A stretch of DNA of 64,000 nt from Datisca glomerata (Eukaryota; Streptophyta; Magnoliopsida; Cucurbitales; Datiscaceae): the NCBI GenBank assembly GCA_003255025.1, contig QANY01009007.1, forward strand, positions 186,001 through 250,000. The letters are read 5' to 3'. Below are positions 47,448 to 59,561 of this stretch, in pieces. Position 1 is the first letter of the stretch. Every line of letters begins with the position of its first letter. The position numbers and the translations under genes were made by a program. The notes below the pieces were generated by a model. The model made no database searches. It was not told where the DNA came from and was given only the letters and a program-made list of their open reading frames with translations.

Positions 47448-50400
47448 TATGGGTGTTTCAACGGTTGGTCTGGTCGGACTTTTGGAGAAAAATAAGACCA
47501 GAATGAAAATCACGGTCCTCCTATATGGAAGACCGAACCGATCATAAATATGAAAAAAATCTGAACTGACCAGATCGAGATTCAACGGTAGGTTCAGACG
47601 GACTTAACGGATTAAATACCTGTTTTACAATAAATATATTATTTAACAATAAAGATAAATTTTGGCTAGGAGTTCCTCATATCAAGCTTCAAAGTACTAA
47701 TATTCAACATTTAAAAATATCTAAAGTTCAAAGTATCGATATCTAATATTCAAACATATTCAAACTCCAAAATATAAACAATAATATCCAACATTCAAAT
47801 ATCCAAAAAAAGTAAATCAGAAACACAACAAAACATAGAAATTCATCCATATCCAGTCTTCAATCACATCATGAAATGATAACGAATGCCTCCTCTTGCA
47901 TCTTGATACATTTTATTCACATGAAGATAATGAGTTCAGAAACATGAAGATAATGAGTTCAAAAGCATGTAAAAAATATAAATAATGATATATAAATGAG
48001 TTACATTCATCTATTTTCGTAATCTCTTGTAATGTCTCATTGGGATTGATATGCACATGTTTACTCAGAATCTAATTTTGTGCACATATAAGAGCTTCAA
48101 CAGTTTTTAGAACTAATGAACTGCGAAATGAATCTAATATTTGACCACTTGTACTGAAAGCTGACTCAGATGCAACTGTGGAGATAGAAATCGCCAAGAC
48201 ATCTCTAGCTATAAGGTTAAGAACCTCATATCTTGAAGAGTTTATTTTCCACCAATTAAGAAGATCCAACTCAACATTCGGGTTTAAACATGACTCTGCT
48301 AAATATCTATCAATCACTGACTTAACCTCTAGGTTATTTTCCTTGCACAATTGTTTTGAAAATGTGGAGGCCAAACTAAAATCATCTTCATGATCATTTT
48401 CAACTATCTCATATTGTGATTATTGATCAACAAATGGCACTGATTGACTTGAGGTAACCTCACATTTGTATTCCTCAAATATTCTATCAAAAGTAGAAGT
48501 CACTTTTCTTCTCAATTCACAAGCAAGGTCAAGATCATACAACATATCATATGCATGTGACATAAATCTCATTTTAAAGCGGGGATCAAGAATGGCAGCA
48601 ACAAACAACAAATAATTGATATTTTCTGAGCCTCCTCAATACTAGTCATACTTAGTCATCATATTACTTACAATTTTTTTTCAAAAGAACATTGCTAGAT
48701 GAAGAATATCTCTTAATCAAGTTTTCAATCAAAAAAATCTCATGAACATATCTATGAGATGTAACATTCAAAGTCCCGGAAATCCTTAATGTTATTTCGT
48801 AGAAAACTTTCAAAAACTTGATAATCACTCGAGCATTATCCCAATCCTTATCCCCCAGATGACTAAGTTTCTCATCTTCATGGAACTCCAATCAATAATA
48901 TGCATCTTTTTTATCCAAGCCTCTCAAAATTTTTTTGAAACTTTTCAGCCAACTCCAACATCAAATAAATGGAATTCCACCTAGTATGAACATCTAGAGA
49001 CACCAGACTACTAGAAGATATCTTTGCAGCCTTTATACAACTCCTAAACTTTTGAAACTGTGCAGGAAATGACCCCACATATTTGACGGCATTACGAATT
49101 CTAGTGACAGGTTCATGAACATCCTTCAAACTATCACGCACAATAAATTTAAGAATATGTACACAACATCTAACATGCATAAACTCACCATCCAACGCAT
49201 GCCCCTTTCAATTTATGATAGATTTTTTCAAATAAGTGATTGCACCATCATTGACACTTGCATTATCAACGGTGACTGTGAAAACCCTTTCAATACCCTA
49301 GTCAAGCAAACATTTCTCAATAGCAATACCAATCAACTCCCCCTTATGACTAGCAATTGGATAAAAGTTAATGATTCTTTTTTGTAATACTCAATCAGAG
49401 TCAATAAAGTGTGTAGTAAGTACCATGTAATAACGATTTTGTACTGATATCCATGTATCAATGGTCAAACACAATCTTTGATTTTTACTTGACAATGCAT
49501 TTTTAACTTTTCTTTCTTCCACACAAACACCTTGAAACAATCTCTAGCTATTGCTATACAGCTAGGAAAAAAACTTAGTTTGCATACCCAAACAAAATTT
49601 CATAAATCCTTCACCCACTACCACACTAAACGTTAATTCATCTTTAATGATCGTCCTAGCAAGAAACATCCTACACTTCTCAGCATTAAAGGTAGTAATA
49701 GATATCGTACAAGTACCATCAACAGCTCCCTCACTACTACTATTAGGATTAGACTGATTAATATTAAGAACTAACAGTTTTTGCTTAGGATCATCAAACC
49801 TATTAGGATTCTTCTTACATCGTTTTAGATGATTGCACAGACAATAAGTACTATTAGCACTAACACATGTGAACGTACACTTACAATGATTACAAGTGGC
49901 TCTTTCATCATTAGGATCACCAATTTTAACTCTGACAAAATTATTACAAACCAGAAGAGATTCGGTTGCATTTTCTCTTACTTTTTACAGGTTTTGGTGG
50001 CAGTGAAGAACCATCATTAATTACTGCATCATCAGAGTTTTGACTCGGAGTTCCAGTAGACATCCAATAAAACACATACAATAATATAAATAAGGATAGT
50101 TTATCAACATGACAGGTTATGAATTTTACGTTCAATCACTTAGTACTTAGTAGTATTCAGTAATAGTTTAAAATGTCATGAACCAATTGACATTAACCTA
50201 GATTCACAACAAGCAACATGTGCAATCTCTACCTCGGATTAGCAGCAAGTTAGGTGTTACCTCATTTGGGATAAAAAGGCGTCTGGTATTTACAGAACCA
50301 CAACTACTGAAAAATTAAAAAGAGATGCTACTCAAAGGTGTTCATTAAATCCGAAAGATAAGCAAGTTTAAGACATTTGAAGATCAAATATATAACTACA

Positions 50401-50788
50401 ACAAGACATCCCCACAAGTGGATGGAAAACCCAAAAGAACCCTCAATTTTACCTGGATGAAGAAGGAGGCGTCTAACGTCGTGAGAGGGAGATGGACTGA
50501 GCTAAGGGAGAGGGAGGGGCGAGAGGCAAGAGGAGGCGAGAGGGACTGAGTAGTCTGAGCTGAGGGAGAGGGAGAGGCGAAATGGAGACTTCATTTAACC
50601 TAAAACCCTAATATATATATAGCCGAATTGGTTCAAAATTAACAAAAACTCTAGACCAGTCCAAAATTTCAGTCTTCACTAAAATGAGAACCGAACCGAC
50701 CATTAAGAAGAAAAAAATTGTCTAGACCGACCAATTTTGGTCGGATCGATTCGAATTAAACGGCCTGGACGGTTTTTGAACACCCCTA
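47448..50788 (-). mobile_element. hAT transposon, about 3.3 kb, with decayed transposase
   Basis: Plus-strand left end TATGGGTGTTTCAACGG and right end, read on the minus strand, TAGGGGTGTTCAAAAACCG, are the same termini as the 767-bp element at 39882-40648 (one base changed at the left tip). Inside, on the minus strand, is a hAT transposase remnant. The right subterminal region holds a CT-rich low-complexity block (minus strand, about 50590-50460) also found in the short element. The 8-bp flanks (GTCAGAAC and CTAACGAG) do not match, so the target duplication is lost or one end has been rearranged. Confidence 0.88.
48072..50063 (-). pseudogene. hAT transposase remnant (BED zinc finger to hATC domain)
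   Basis: A start at 50063 gives MSTGTPSQNSDD and a basic KSKRKC stretch. After a frameshift, a BED-type zinc finger follows (CNHC ... NHLKRC, about 49890-49815). The catalytic region is spread over several frames (HVRCCVHILKFIVRDSL near 49180, VSLDVHTRWNSIYLMLELA near 48985, DPRFKMRF near 48580). The C-terminal dimerisation domain (LDLLNWWKINSSRYEVL, VASESAFSTSGQILDSFRSSL) is intact at 48374-48072. The usual KYDKYWG-like motif is broken by two stops near 48650. These breaks make an active enzyme unlikely. hAT enzymes cut and paste DNA with 8-bp target duplications. Confidence 0.9.
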
Positions 50789-50796
50789 CTAACGAG

Positions 50797-51860
50797 TACT
50801 AAAAATAAAAGTTCATCAAACGAAATGAATCTATAAAATAACCTCTAATTTAAAGCTGACCAATATATGTGTATATAAAATATATGTAATATGATACAAT
50901 CTTATTTATATTACTTAAGCCGTAGGATTATTTAAATTAAAATCTAGGGTTTATCACTTCCACTATTCTTTTTTATAATTATGATTGTAATATTAAATAT
51001 ATGACTATACCACAAAACTAAATATTAATTATTTAAATTGAATAATTATAAACCACGTGTATTGTACATGGCATCAATCACATGTAAAGTACGTGTTGTG
51101 TATCTAATATTAAAAATGCATTAGACTTTTTAATCTTTATGAAATTATAGTTTCAATAAAAAAGTTGAGTTGGAATTATTTCAATAGTAATTCTAACTCA
51201 CCAAGATTTATAACATATTCTAATCGATCAATTGATGTGTTACTTAATCAATTGAAAAAAATAATGTGTCAATCATTCATAAATTATATATATATTAATT
51301 ATATATGATAAATTATTTTAATAAATAATAAAATACTAAATCACAAAAATGAAACATCAGTTGATGAATTAAATTACACCAAAATTAGATGCTGGATTTT
51401 CAAATATTTATAACGAAAAAAAGAGGGAAAACCTAAAAGAAACTTTCACCAGACGTGTCAAAAGGCTAAAAGATCCGACAAAAATCCAGTACTTTCTTTG
51501 AATTGCAAAACTCAAAAAAACATTCCCGCCAAACACGGAGCAGCAAAGCATGATAAAACGGCGCCGCGCAACTCCTAAACTCGCTTGTTTTGGGCATAAA
51601 GAAAGCATTTTTCTCGACCCACCTCCGACCAATATAAAAACCCCAAAGAAATCGGGCAGATGAGTCCGCAAAAAATCCAGACTGTCGTCTAAACATAGAA
51701 ATTTTCAAAAAGTAAGCGTTTCGCAAATGGAAGCAATCATCCTTTAGCTCTAGCTGGATCTCTTCTAAATTTAAATTCTCACACCTCCTTTTTCTCTCTC
51801 TGTCTCTCTCTTTTCTCTCCATTGTTCCAATTTCGCTGGATTGGAGCGAGAGAGAGAGAA
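50797..51860 (+). promoter_or_regulatory. Upstream region of VAMP714
   Basis: AT-rich to about 51400, then a GC-balanced leader. A pyrimidine-rich CT tract (about 51788-51822) lies 40-70 bp before the start codon, as is typical for plant 5' UTRs and core promoters. No obvious TATA box. Confidence 0.4.
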
Positions 51861-53399
51861 ATGGGGATATTGTATGCAATGGTGGCTCGTGGGCACGTGG
51901 TTCTGGCGGAGTTTAGTGCCGCCCAGACGAACGCCAGCGCCATAGCCAGACAGATAACGGAGAAGATGAAACAGGGTAGCGATGATAGTAGTTCGTCCTA
52001 TTCCCATGACAGATACATCTTTCACGTTAAGAGAACCGACGGCCTCACCGTCCTCTGTATGGCCGATGACGCCTCCGGAAGTATATTTCCACTTTTGCAA
52101 TCTCTTCTGGGTTTAATTAGAAATTCGATTGATTGATTTTGAATTAATGGGTTTCTTTTCTGGGGCGAATTGGTTTAAATTGATGATGGTTTTGTGCAGG
52201 GAGGATTCCTTTTGCGTTTCTTGAGGATATTCATCAGAGATTTGTTAAGACATATTGTCGGGCTATTCTTTCAGCACCTGCGTACGCCATGAATGATGAA
52301 TTTTCAAGGGTCTTAAGCCAACAGATGGAACATTTCTCTAATGATCCAAATGCTGATAGGCTTAATCGCTTGAAGGGTGAAATGGGTCAGGTAATTCCTT
52401 CTGTGTTTTTCTTTTGTTACAAATTATGTCTCTCGGAGGTCGGATTTCCTTTATTTGGTCAATTACTGAGCTTCATTGGCAATTTGATTTACAATTTTGG
52501 CTCTAGGATCTGATTGCTTGGATAAAGTGTACAACGTATTAATTTGAGATTTTTTTATTAGGTACGGAGTGTGATGATAGACAATATTGAGAAAGTGTTG
52601 GAGAGGGGTGACCGATTGGCGCTGCTCGTTGAGAAAACGTCGACGATGCAAGGAAATACACTTCGGTTCAGAAGGCAATCCCGCCGTTATAAAAGTACAT
52701 TATGGTGGACTAACTTGAAGCTCAGGTAAATATGCCTTCCTACACTTACACACAAGGATTATTCTCTATCACTATCTATGCTTTTGAAAGTGTTCAAGTA
52801 TAAATTCAGAGATTAAGAAAGCCATAATATGAGAGCTGGAATATAGTAGTCACTCGTGTAGTTTATCTCCGTTTAACATGTTCCGGATATGCAATGGTTG
52901 GAGCCATCATTTTTCCTAGTCTTCAATTGTGTCACCCTCTATATACCCCCCACTTGTGTTGTCATCGTTTTCCTTTCCTCTGCAAGCATCCGGCATTATG
53001 CAACCATCCTTTCTCCTTAGCTAAGATGGTTGATTCCTTATAGTGCTTCAATGTTCGGAATTCATAAGAATTTTTTTAGTTGAATGCTACAAATACAGAA
53101 ACATGATTACTAATATTTTGTTATTTGTGTAGTGATGGGCATAATAGTTTGTTTTGAGGATTGTTTTTGCCGTCCTCTCTCTCTCTCTCTCACGCATCTT
53201 GAAATCTATATAAGCAGTAAGCACCTATTTAGCTTTGCTTAAAGAAGGATTTCAAACATATTAGTATATTACATAGAGGCCTAGTAAACGTAATCCAGAA
53301 GACTTCTTTGAGTTGAATGCTAGAATTTAGAAACATCCTTCGCTAATATTTTGTTATGTTTACTGATGGGCATATTTATTATTTTTGTTTCGAGAGTTG

Positions 53400-53440
<41 letters not shown>

Positions 53441-53567
53441 GTATCAAAATGGTAATAAGCTTGTTTGTTCTTGCAGAGGAGCACTATTGTTGATCCTCTC
53501 AATCATCATTTATATAATCTTGGCTTTTGTCTGCCATAGTCCCCTACTGACCTCCTGCTTGAAGTGA
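51861..53567 (+). CDS. VAMP714: R-SNARE VAMP714 (longin-type vesicle-associated membrane protein)
   Basis: Four exons, 51861-52080, 52200-52390, 52562-52725 and 53477-53567, all with GT-AG introns, giving 221 residues, the usual size. Residues 1 to about 115 are a longin domain (ILYAMVARGHVVLAEFSA, DRYIFHVKRTDGLTVLCMAD, GRRIPFAFLEDI, APAYAMNDEFSRVL). Residues about 127-187 are the R-SNARE motif (RSVMIDNIEKVLERGDRLAL) with the conserved zero-layer Arg at about 152. Residues 194-211 form the C-terminal membrane anchor (ALLLILSIIIYIILAFV), followed by a short tail with Cys. VAMP71-group proteins drive fusion of Golgi/endosomal vesicles in the secretory and vacuolar pathways. The start is the Met that begins the longin fold; an upstream in-frame Met at 51822 would add 13 atypical residues. 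Intron 3 holds a CT microsatellite. Confidence 0.94.
53402..53437. repeat. CT microsatellite in VAMP714 intron 3
   Basis: About 17 CT units just upstream of the exon 4 acceptor (53476). It extends the polypyrimidine tract. A related shorter CT run lies at 53176-53191 in the same intron. Confidence 0.9.
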
Positions 53568-53729
53568 AAACAAAAAGAGAAGTGGAAAACGCACCAGTCG
53601 CGGTTCAGTAATTTCAGGTCAACGTATAGTAATACAAAGTAATTTAGGTACCCAAAAGGAAAAGAAAACAAAAACAAGATGCAATTTTTTTATTCAAGTA
53701 ACAGACTCTGTGTCTTATAGAGGCTACAA

Positions 53730-54503
53730 TAGAATGTATATGTTTTGAGTTCAGGCATTTGTATTTGTATAACATAATGAAGATATACTGTCATGTATTT
53801 TGAGGGAATGCTTCGGTACGTGGAACTGAAATTGTTTATGCATTTCGTATGAAATGGAATTGTTGTAGCGTGACATTTATATCTGATATGAAATGGCATT
53901 TTGTATAGAATTTTAGGCACTCTCACCTTGAAATGGATAGATATAGGTGAAAAGAAGAATTTCTAATTGATAATGATTTATTTATGTTTTAAATAAGAAT
54001 GAATGTAAATCACGAATGAGATTAACGTGTCAATTAATTGCCAAGAATTTCCTCTTTTATATTGTACGTACTTTATTAGAGTACAATTTTGTACCTCAAA
54101 TGAAATAGATATACAGTGATGATATTGTCAACATCTCATAGAATTTCTTCATTATCCTCCTCTGCTTATGTGAGTTTGACATTCTTTAGCTATGCTTGCT
54201 TTTGACTTCTTAGGAGTCGTTTTATGATCTTAATTGATTTTTTTTGAAGGGTCAGAGAGACATAGGAGTCCCAGCCCATGAAATTGAATATATCTAAGAA
54301 AGGTTTGATTGAATTGACTATAAGATCTATTTTTTGAAGAGTGGTAAGACAGAATTAGATAAATAAATGTGTTATACCGTGATAGTTAGTCGTAGAGAAG
54401 TTAAGTTTAATTCTTACAATCCATAAGAGCATATACTTGTTATATTATGATAAAGATATGGTATAGTCAATCAAAATTTAGTAGCTGAACAAGACTATCA
54501 ATT
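53730..54503 (+). repeat. Direct repeat copy A, downstream of VAMP714
   Basis: From TAGAATGTATATGTTTTGAG onward this 0.77-kb stretch matches 63162-64000 in the same orientation and the same order, with scattered substitutions and small indels (shared words include TTTGTATTTGTATAACATAA, TGACATTTATATCTGATAT and GATAAAGATATGGTATAGTC). It starts about 160 bp after the VAMP714 stop codon and so may include the end of its 3' UTR. No coding content. Confidence 0.92.
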
Positions 54504-55837
54504 CTGCTCGTCATAGTGAAGTTTTGCTACCGTGTGTTTTGGATTTTAATGACTTTTTTTTTTCTCTTTTTTATGTGTTCAAACATAGTGTCACTGTCAA
54601 TTTGCTGACCTTTTTAAAATGCATTCCATTAATTATCACACTGAACGTTTTATTCAATGTATATCCACTATGTTTGAATCAGAGAAGATGGAGAAAAATA
54701 GATTAATAGAGCAATGGAAAGAAAATAAAAGGAGATAATAAAAAGTTTTTTTTTTCAAAAGCCAAATGACTAAAGTAAATTTCTTATTTTAGTTTCTTAT
54801 TTTACATGAGAAACTATTTTAATGATCGTCCAATCAATCACTCTGATCTTATGTAGTAAGAGTTCTTGAAAAAAGAAACAATGAAATTAATACATTAATT
54901 TTTCTTTTGATTTAAAATTTTTTTATTGAACTTGATGATTACTAGATCATGATCTAACTAAAATATTTTACTAAAATTGATCTAACAAATGTTAATATTC
55001 ACACCTGTCACATTGGATAAAAAAATACATGGTCCTAATTTCATTTTTTTTACTACTTTAAAGGTCTTCCCACGGTAATGGCAAAGGAAAAGAACAAGAA
55101 CATTAGTTAAGTAGAACTTCCTTCTACCCTAGGGTAATTTATACAAATACACCCTTTGTATATGTATTTTGGATAAATATATCTTTTTTTAAACGAAAAA
55201 TCTATACCCTGTGCCTACTAAACTTCCTATTCTCCTTATGAAAAGAAGGAAAGAGATATATTTTTCAGTTCTTTTATATATTTTGGACACTAAATATGAT
55301 TGTAAAAATTAATTTTGAATACATGAGCTTATTTATAGGTAAACAGAACTAAAGAGAGTGTCCTTATAGATCTTGAAACTAGAGGCGTTGACCGTGTAAT
55401 TACGAAAAACTATATTTTTGGGAGACTTATATTTCTGTTCTTTACCCTATATAACCAATCACATTGTGTTGCAGCGATTAAATCCTAAGTAGCAGTTATC
55501 CAAACAACTATCGTTTTAAAGTTGTTGAACTTCACAATGGAAAGAAGAAACAGATCCAGTCCACCATTTCAGTTGGGAGGGAGTTTGAGATCTTCCAACA
55601 TTGCTTTGCTTAAATGGATATAATAATGCAGAAGTTAACAATCCACCATTTTTGGTTTTAGAAGCTCTTGCAAATAAGCTACCAAAATTCTAACACTACC
55701 GTAATGGAGTTTGATTAACACCATTTTTCTGTACAAGACAAAGCTAAAACCGCCATGTTTATCGCTGATTCCCCTGTTCAATATGAAGATATAACTCGTG
55801 AGGATGAATGGGATTGTAGTTAAAAGAGATGCATATT
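54504..55837. other. Intergenic region, no gene seen
   Basis: AT-rich, no coding family between the direct repeat and the PLGG1 pseudogene. No transposon ends recognised. Confidence 0.45.
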
Positions 55838-56411
55838 TCAGCCAACTGCAATCAAGCTTTGCCTAACTGCAGGAAGTGAGCAATCAAAGAACCAAATATT
55901 CCATTCAAGGCATAAGCAATAGCACAAAATGGTAGAGCCTCAGGTTCCTTGGCTGATAATGCTGCAGTTCCCAATCCATGAGCACTGGAGACAATCAAAC
56001 AAGTAGTGTAATTTAAGATTCTGAAATATCATAAGACCGTAGTGTTGATTCATTCATTAGTACGGAACTACGTACCTAGAAGTGGTTGCTATTCCTCGGG
56101 CAATAGGATCTCGAAACTTTAGTTTGTCAAGTGTTGCTTGGACAAAATATGCTCCAACCAGACCAGTTACTAAAACTACAGCTGCTGTGAGAGATGAATT
56201 GGCACCTACAAACAAAAGGGAAATAGAATCACTCAAAAGTGATTAAGTTTCGTAAAACTAAACTACATACTTAATGGTGTTAGAAATTAGGCGATTTCTT
56301 CAATTTTCTACGGTTAAAGTTCATTTATGGGGCGATATGAGGCACATAAAACTCCAAGAACAACAGCTGACTGTCATACCTTCAAACAAAGAGACGATGC
56401 TAAGTGCTAAT

Positions 56412-56565
56412 GCCACGGTTATACATCTGGGTAGAATGGAGATAGTTCATTCCGGCTCCAAACCGATAAGGCCACGGTTATACATCTGGGTAGAATGGAG
56501 AAAGTTAATTCTGGTTTACATCTGGGTAGAATGGAGATAGTTAATTCTGGCTCCAAACCAATAAG
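56412..56565. repeat. Internal 59-bp repeats in the PLGG1 pseudogene
   Basis: GCCACGGTTATACATCTGGG begins a 59-bp unit (56412-56470). It is repeated with a shortened end (56471-56516) and again without its first bases (56517-56565). On the minus strand this duplicates the ILPRC-containing membrane segment out of frame. Confidence 0.9.
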
Positions 56566-57646
56566 TTGTCCAACAAGTGCGGTTGAGTACAGTGAGAATA
56601 TCTTCGAGAGAATGACAGGTGAAAATTTCAGCTGCATGTCTCTTTACAAGCTGAAATATAAAGGAATATAAATATTATTAAGGAAACTATTTCAAAAATC
56701 TAGACAATGATAAGATATCTAAGATTCTAATAAAGTGTACTCATAAGTTTGTAAATATCTCATGACCCTCTTGTCAACCAAGTAATGTGGAAGTAAGAAA
56801 TTATCATTTTACTTCAACAAAAAAAGAAAAACAAATATTGTAGTGAGTTGAATCATTAGGGGTGTTGCTCAAAACATGTTTTTCTTTTATCTTCACCGTT
56901 GTCTAATTATATTGGAAAAGAACAAAGATAGAAGTCAGAACAATTGTAACCTTAGAGAAGACTGAAACAGCTAATTGGCAATCTTACAAGTAGAGCTATG
57001 GATGGATGAGTTCCCATATGTTGTAATGTTCTATATTCAGTATTTTCTTCTAGCCTTGCCTGGCGAGGAAAATGAGCAAGAAGATAATACCTAGCACCGG
57101 ATCAAGCCCAGATTTGGATAGATATCCAAAAGCCAATGCTGCCAAATCTGCTGATAGTGCACAGCAGATGATTGGGTGGAAACCTTCTTCACATTTGATG
57201 GTGAACTGGAAAATAGATGTCCGCTAGCCAGTGAGAATTTTATAATCTAAAAAATATCAAAACAATTAAATTAAAGTATTCTCATAAGTACTTGGTCAAT
57301 GTTTAATTTGTCAGAGATGTTGAAAAGAGGAAGATGAAAATTTACCCAGAATCCATGTAGCCTAACACAGTAGACGCAAGTAGGAAGGAAGGCACATTCG
57401 AGCACTTGTCCCTAGTGCTGTTGGATACAGTAATGCAGCAACAGATGATAGAAGAAAAACTCCGCTCCAACTCCACACCTCAATGGAAGAAAAAGCCGAT
57501 GGTTTTTCCATTGGCTCAGCATCTGTCATTTCAGTCTTTACAATATTTCTAACTGCTACAGCTGAATATCCCGCACACAAAGTGTAGCTAGCCAGCCTCC
57601 AACTGCATAACACAAATACATGGAGGCATATAATTGCACCCACGAC

Positions 57647-57647
57647 G

Positions 57648-57680
<33 letters not shown>
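57647..57680. repeat. GT/GA compound microsatellite
   Basis: A (GT)n run turns directly into a (GA)n run, inside an intron of the PLGG1 pseudogene. Confidence 0.9.
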
Positions 57681-58455
57681 AGGCTAAATCAAAGAATATT
57701 ATATAAAATAACTCACACGTACTAGCAACCAGTCGACGATAGATTCATATAACAGAAAGCCTATTAGTAATGAATCTAATGATGATAAGTAACTTCATTA
57801 TCCGTCTGAGATGTTTCTAAAAACCACTGATAATACGAAGGTCAGTAAAGTAATGCTAAACTATTGTCATCATCAATAAAAGGAGGGAAAGTTTGTAAAA
57901 TTACATTCTCTGTTGAGCATGCTTTAGGAAGTTCAAAAACAACCGATTGAAAAAAAAAAGGTCAGAAACAAACCATAAGCAGATATATTTTTTTAATTCA
58001 GGATTACAAATTGAGTCAAGGAAACTGCACCAGGATGTATTTTCTTTAAGTTCTGTTTCTTGCAGCGAGCCTCTTACCGACATGGTCGGCTCTTAGTAAG
58101 CTGGTAGATTGTATTAGAGGCAGAGTAGTCATATGAATGATGCAATTGTGCCAGATCGGAATGATGGATTTTGTGGTAGTGAAAACAAAAGTTCACTCTA
58201 CTTAAGCAAAATACTGTGTAAGCAATCAAATTGAGAACCAGAAGTAAAAATCTACTTTTGAAGTAAAAATCTACTTTTTAGTAGTCAAAACAAAACGTAC
58301 CGACTATGAGGCAAATCTTGATGCCTGAAACCGCAGGTATATCTTTAACAGAAAGCCGCAAAACGACCAATGATGAAACATAGAACAACGGCAGCCACCT
58401 CTGAATAAACAAGAGTGCTGGCTGGAAGAAGTTCATCAAGCTTGTCAACCGACCT

Positions 58456-59561
58456 TCACAATGGAGTTTGTTACACCCCTAGACCCGTACACTAAACAAT
58501 AAACCAATTAAGTTTCCAACCACCTATATAGATAAAACATGTCTTTGCCGTTAAAATTCCAAAAAAAAAAAAAAAAACAATTCAACAATTCACCAACTTT
58601 ATTTTGTAATCCTGTAAGCAAAAGTCTCCCTCCTTTATTTATATTCCTGTAAGCAGAAGTCTCCCTCTTGGCACACCATCTCACCCATTAGAACAAAGAT
58701 TGTACCACTTAGTGAGTACACTACCTTTGAGAGCTAATGCACTAAAGTCGGGGGCTCTGTCCATTAGTACGCAGTTGTGCAGAGCAATATTTGAGACTCA
58801 CGAAGTCTCAGCTAAAGTCCCTAAACCAATCACATCCACGATATAATACAGCTGATCTTACTTGATCGAATAGCAAGTCAGTGCAAATAGGGCACCGATC
58901 CATGATTTGCCAACATCAGCAGTGAATTACTAGGGGCACTATAGTCCAAGGAAATAATGCGACAGTTTGGTTTGACCGTTCCTTTCTGAGACATATCAAA
59001 CTATATTATGGTAAATGTTCAATGATAACAAGCGCAAGCGCAGATAAAATCAAATTCAAAAAGATTCTTACAACCCAATTATACTTCCCTACATCAGTTC
59101 TCGTATATAAATTATTATAGATAGATAAGTAACATGCCACTAGATGATTTACGATATTCCTTGAGCCAAAACCAAATGACAAATGGTTGAGTACAAATTT
59201 TCCCAAGCACCAAAAGAAACATGCAGAGATATCTTCAAAAATAAAGCTTTTGCTAGACTAATAGGACTAGTAGTGCATAACATTGTATCACTACAGGACA
59301 AGCCACACGAAACATTGAACAATATTTTTCTACTGCCTATCGAACACCCAATGCATAGTTTCATGGCATTAATAGAAAAAGAAAAAGACCAGATAAAGAA
59401 AGCACCTGTGTAGCTCTTCCTTCTAAAAATGTGTATTCACTCAATTTCAGCCATGAGCTCCCGAATATTGCACAAACGCAAATGTCTTAACTATAAATGT
59501 TGATGCTTGACATAAGAAATCAGGAGGTTAAATTAGGGGTTTATGCATACAAAGAACAATG
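58456..59561. other. Intergenic region and probable 3' UTR of the TAF1C-like gene
   Basis: The part near 59400-59561 probably holds the 3' UTR of the minus-strand TAF1C-like gene. The rest shows no gene. A poly-A run lies at 58560-58577. Confidence 0.4.

Larger units (their letters stand above)
55838..58455 (-). pseudogene. PLGG1: PLGG1-like (LrgAB family plastid glycolate/glycerate carrier) pseudogene
   Basis: Unprocessed relic with introns. Exon-like blocks on the minus strand: 58455-58301 (FFQPALLFIQRWLPLFYV), 57602-57346 (VKTEMTDAEPMEKPS, VWSWSGVF, LLYPTALGTSAR), 57205-57091 (CCALSADLAALAFGYLSKSG), 56650-56380 (KRHAAEIFT in frame pieces, YSTALVGQLIGLEPELT), 56205-56076 (NSSLTAAVVLVTGLVGAYFV) and 55984-55838 (SAHGLGTAALSAKEPEALPF). 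PLGG1 exports photorespiratory glycolate and imports glycerate across the chloroplast envelope. Damage: single-base losses shift the frame in the second, third and last blocks; the block at 56412-56565 is internally repeated about three times; the exon expected between the third and fourth blocks is missing, and no transit-peptide exon is seen. The splice borders are otherwise preserved. Confidence 0.92.

Noticed and set aside
58850..58930. Minus-strand CPICTDLLFD, resembling a RING/CHY zinc-finger segment
   Set aside because: Only about 20 residues match, the following Cys/His pattern is absent and the frame soon stops; too short to call.
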